Positions 63,442-64,000 of a stretch of 64,000 nt of DNA are shown here, in pieces. The stretch is from Hypoxylon rubiginosum (taxonomy: Eukaryota > Ascomycota > Sordariomycetes > Xylariales > Hypoxylaceae), in contig CADCXA010000039.1 of NCBI GenBank assembly GCA_902806565.1, positions 1-64,000 on the forward strand, given 5' to 3'. Under the pieces are notes generated by a model. It saw only the letters and a program-made list of their open reading frames with translations, was not told the DNA's origin and ran no database searches. The translations under genes and the position numbers were made by a program. Within the stretch, counting starts at the first letter, position 1. Each line of letters opens with the position of its first letter.

Positions 63442-64000
63442 ATGAATGAATGAATGATGGGATGATAGTCGAATCGACTTTACAACTACGAACAAAACAC
63501 AACGAGGGAGGAAGGGGTAGTCAAATGAGGGCTAACCACTACGATCATTCCTCTCGATTTACTGATCCGAATTGACCAAGCAAGAAAAAACAAAGTTATC
63601 AATTTCAAAGGTCAACCACGGTCTAGATAAAACGGGGGGTATTTCTTCTACCGTCACCACTACTCCGGCAGCATGCAATCAGATGCCTAATGGCACCAAG
63701 TCAACAGACCTAGAACGCCCCGGCCCATCTTCGATATATGCAAAATCCTTTCTCTTCTCGTTACATCGACCACTCGGATCTTATAAACACCTCCTGATAC
63801 GAGTTGTTCGTCTCGAGAGTACAATTCAACCATGTCTCCCCCAAGACCCGGCAATGCGCTCGCTCTTCCGACTACCACTAGCGCTACGCCCTTGTCTACC
63901 TAGGCATCCGTAATGGACGACGCTGCTATCGGGTAGCACGGCCACGACGCTATTCCCGAGCCTTTTATGACAGACACCACACACCCTCTCCTCGGCAACA
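63442..64000. other. 3' flank of gon7, nothing recognised
   Basis: A GAAT-type tetranucleotide run (63437-63455) immediately follows the stop codon. A 113-codon frame at 63572-63913 has no motif and is not called. A neighbouring gene may lie beyond the window. Confidence 0.4.

Noticed and set aside
1..64000. CRISPR arrays, rRNA genes or an intact transposon with transposase or reverse transcriptase
   Set aside because: None seen; the repeats are telomeric, microsatellite or short dispersed fragments.

Overview
The window is a chromosome end of a filamentous ascomycete (Pezizomycotina, most likely Sordariomycetes). It opens with 31 perfect copies of the fungal telomere hexamer CCCTAA. Genes carry short introns (about 47-250 bp) with GT..AG borders and CTAAC/CTGAC-type branch sites. 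The conserved genes (atg8, bet4, ptaB/mfg1-type, HbrB/Bit61, gon7, an Ama1-type APC/C activator) are typical of this group. Order or genus cannot be fixed from the sequence alone.

Layout. 1-8.1 kb: telomere and subtelomere, with a zinc-knuckle gene interrupted by one amber codon, an acidic 501-residue protein of unknown function, and a DEAH-helicase-like gene with decayed motifs II and VI and one frameshift. 8.4-17.8 kb: mostly gene debris (a truncated SDR, a P450 with two frameshifts, a second broken SDR, and a relic with at least ten stops) around one intact coiled-coil gene. 17.8-39.1 kb: accessory and secretory genes: a very large GH55-type exo-beta-1,3-glucanase with a Ser/Thr/Cys-rich tail, a small secreted protein, an HExxH secreted peptidase, a GH54 arabinofuranosidase with an AbfB (CBM42) module, a dead berberine-bridge-type FAD oxidoreductase, an intact O-methyltransferase and a single-pass membrane protein. 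40.4-63.4 kb: housekeeping genes, closely packed and largely undamaged: a Cys-rich protein, ADP-ribose pyrophosphatase, histidine acid phosphatase, geranylgeranyl transferase alpha subunit, Ama1-type activator, Atg8, LIM-binding regulator, TORC2 subunit and KEOPS subunit Gon7.

How the genes relate. The left half is a degradative and secretory subtelomere: wall and hemicellulose hydrolases, a peptidase and a small secreted protein lie among dead oxidoreductases. The right half is conserved cell biology: autophagy, TORC2, Rab prenylation, tRNA t6A modification and meiotic cell-cycle control.

The most interesting signal is in the Ama1-type gene (47124-49227). Its frame, splice sites, N-terminal C-box and C-terminal Ile-Arg tail all look intact, but it contains two in-frame UAG codons where I would expect tryptophan. 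Each UAG lies in the apical loop of a predicted small hairpin. This is the pattern expected for sexual-stage A-to-I mRNA editing (UAG to UGG), which is known from Sordariomycetes. RNA data are needed to confirm it. All exon coordinates were derived by hand from splice signals and reading-frame continuity. Family calls rest on recognised motifs, not on database searches.
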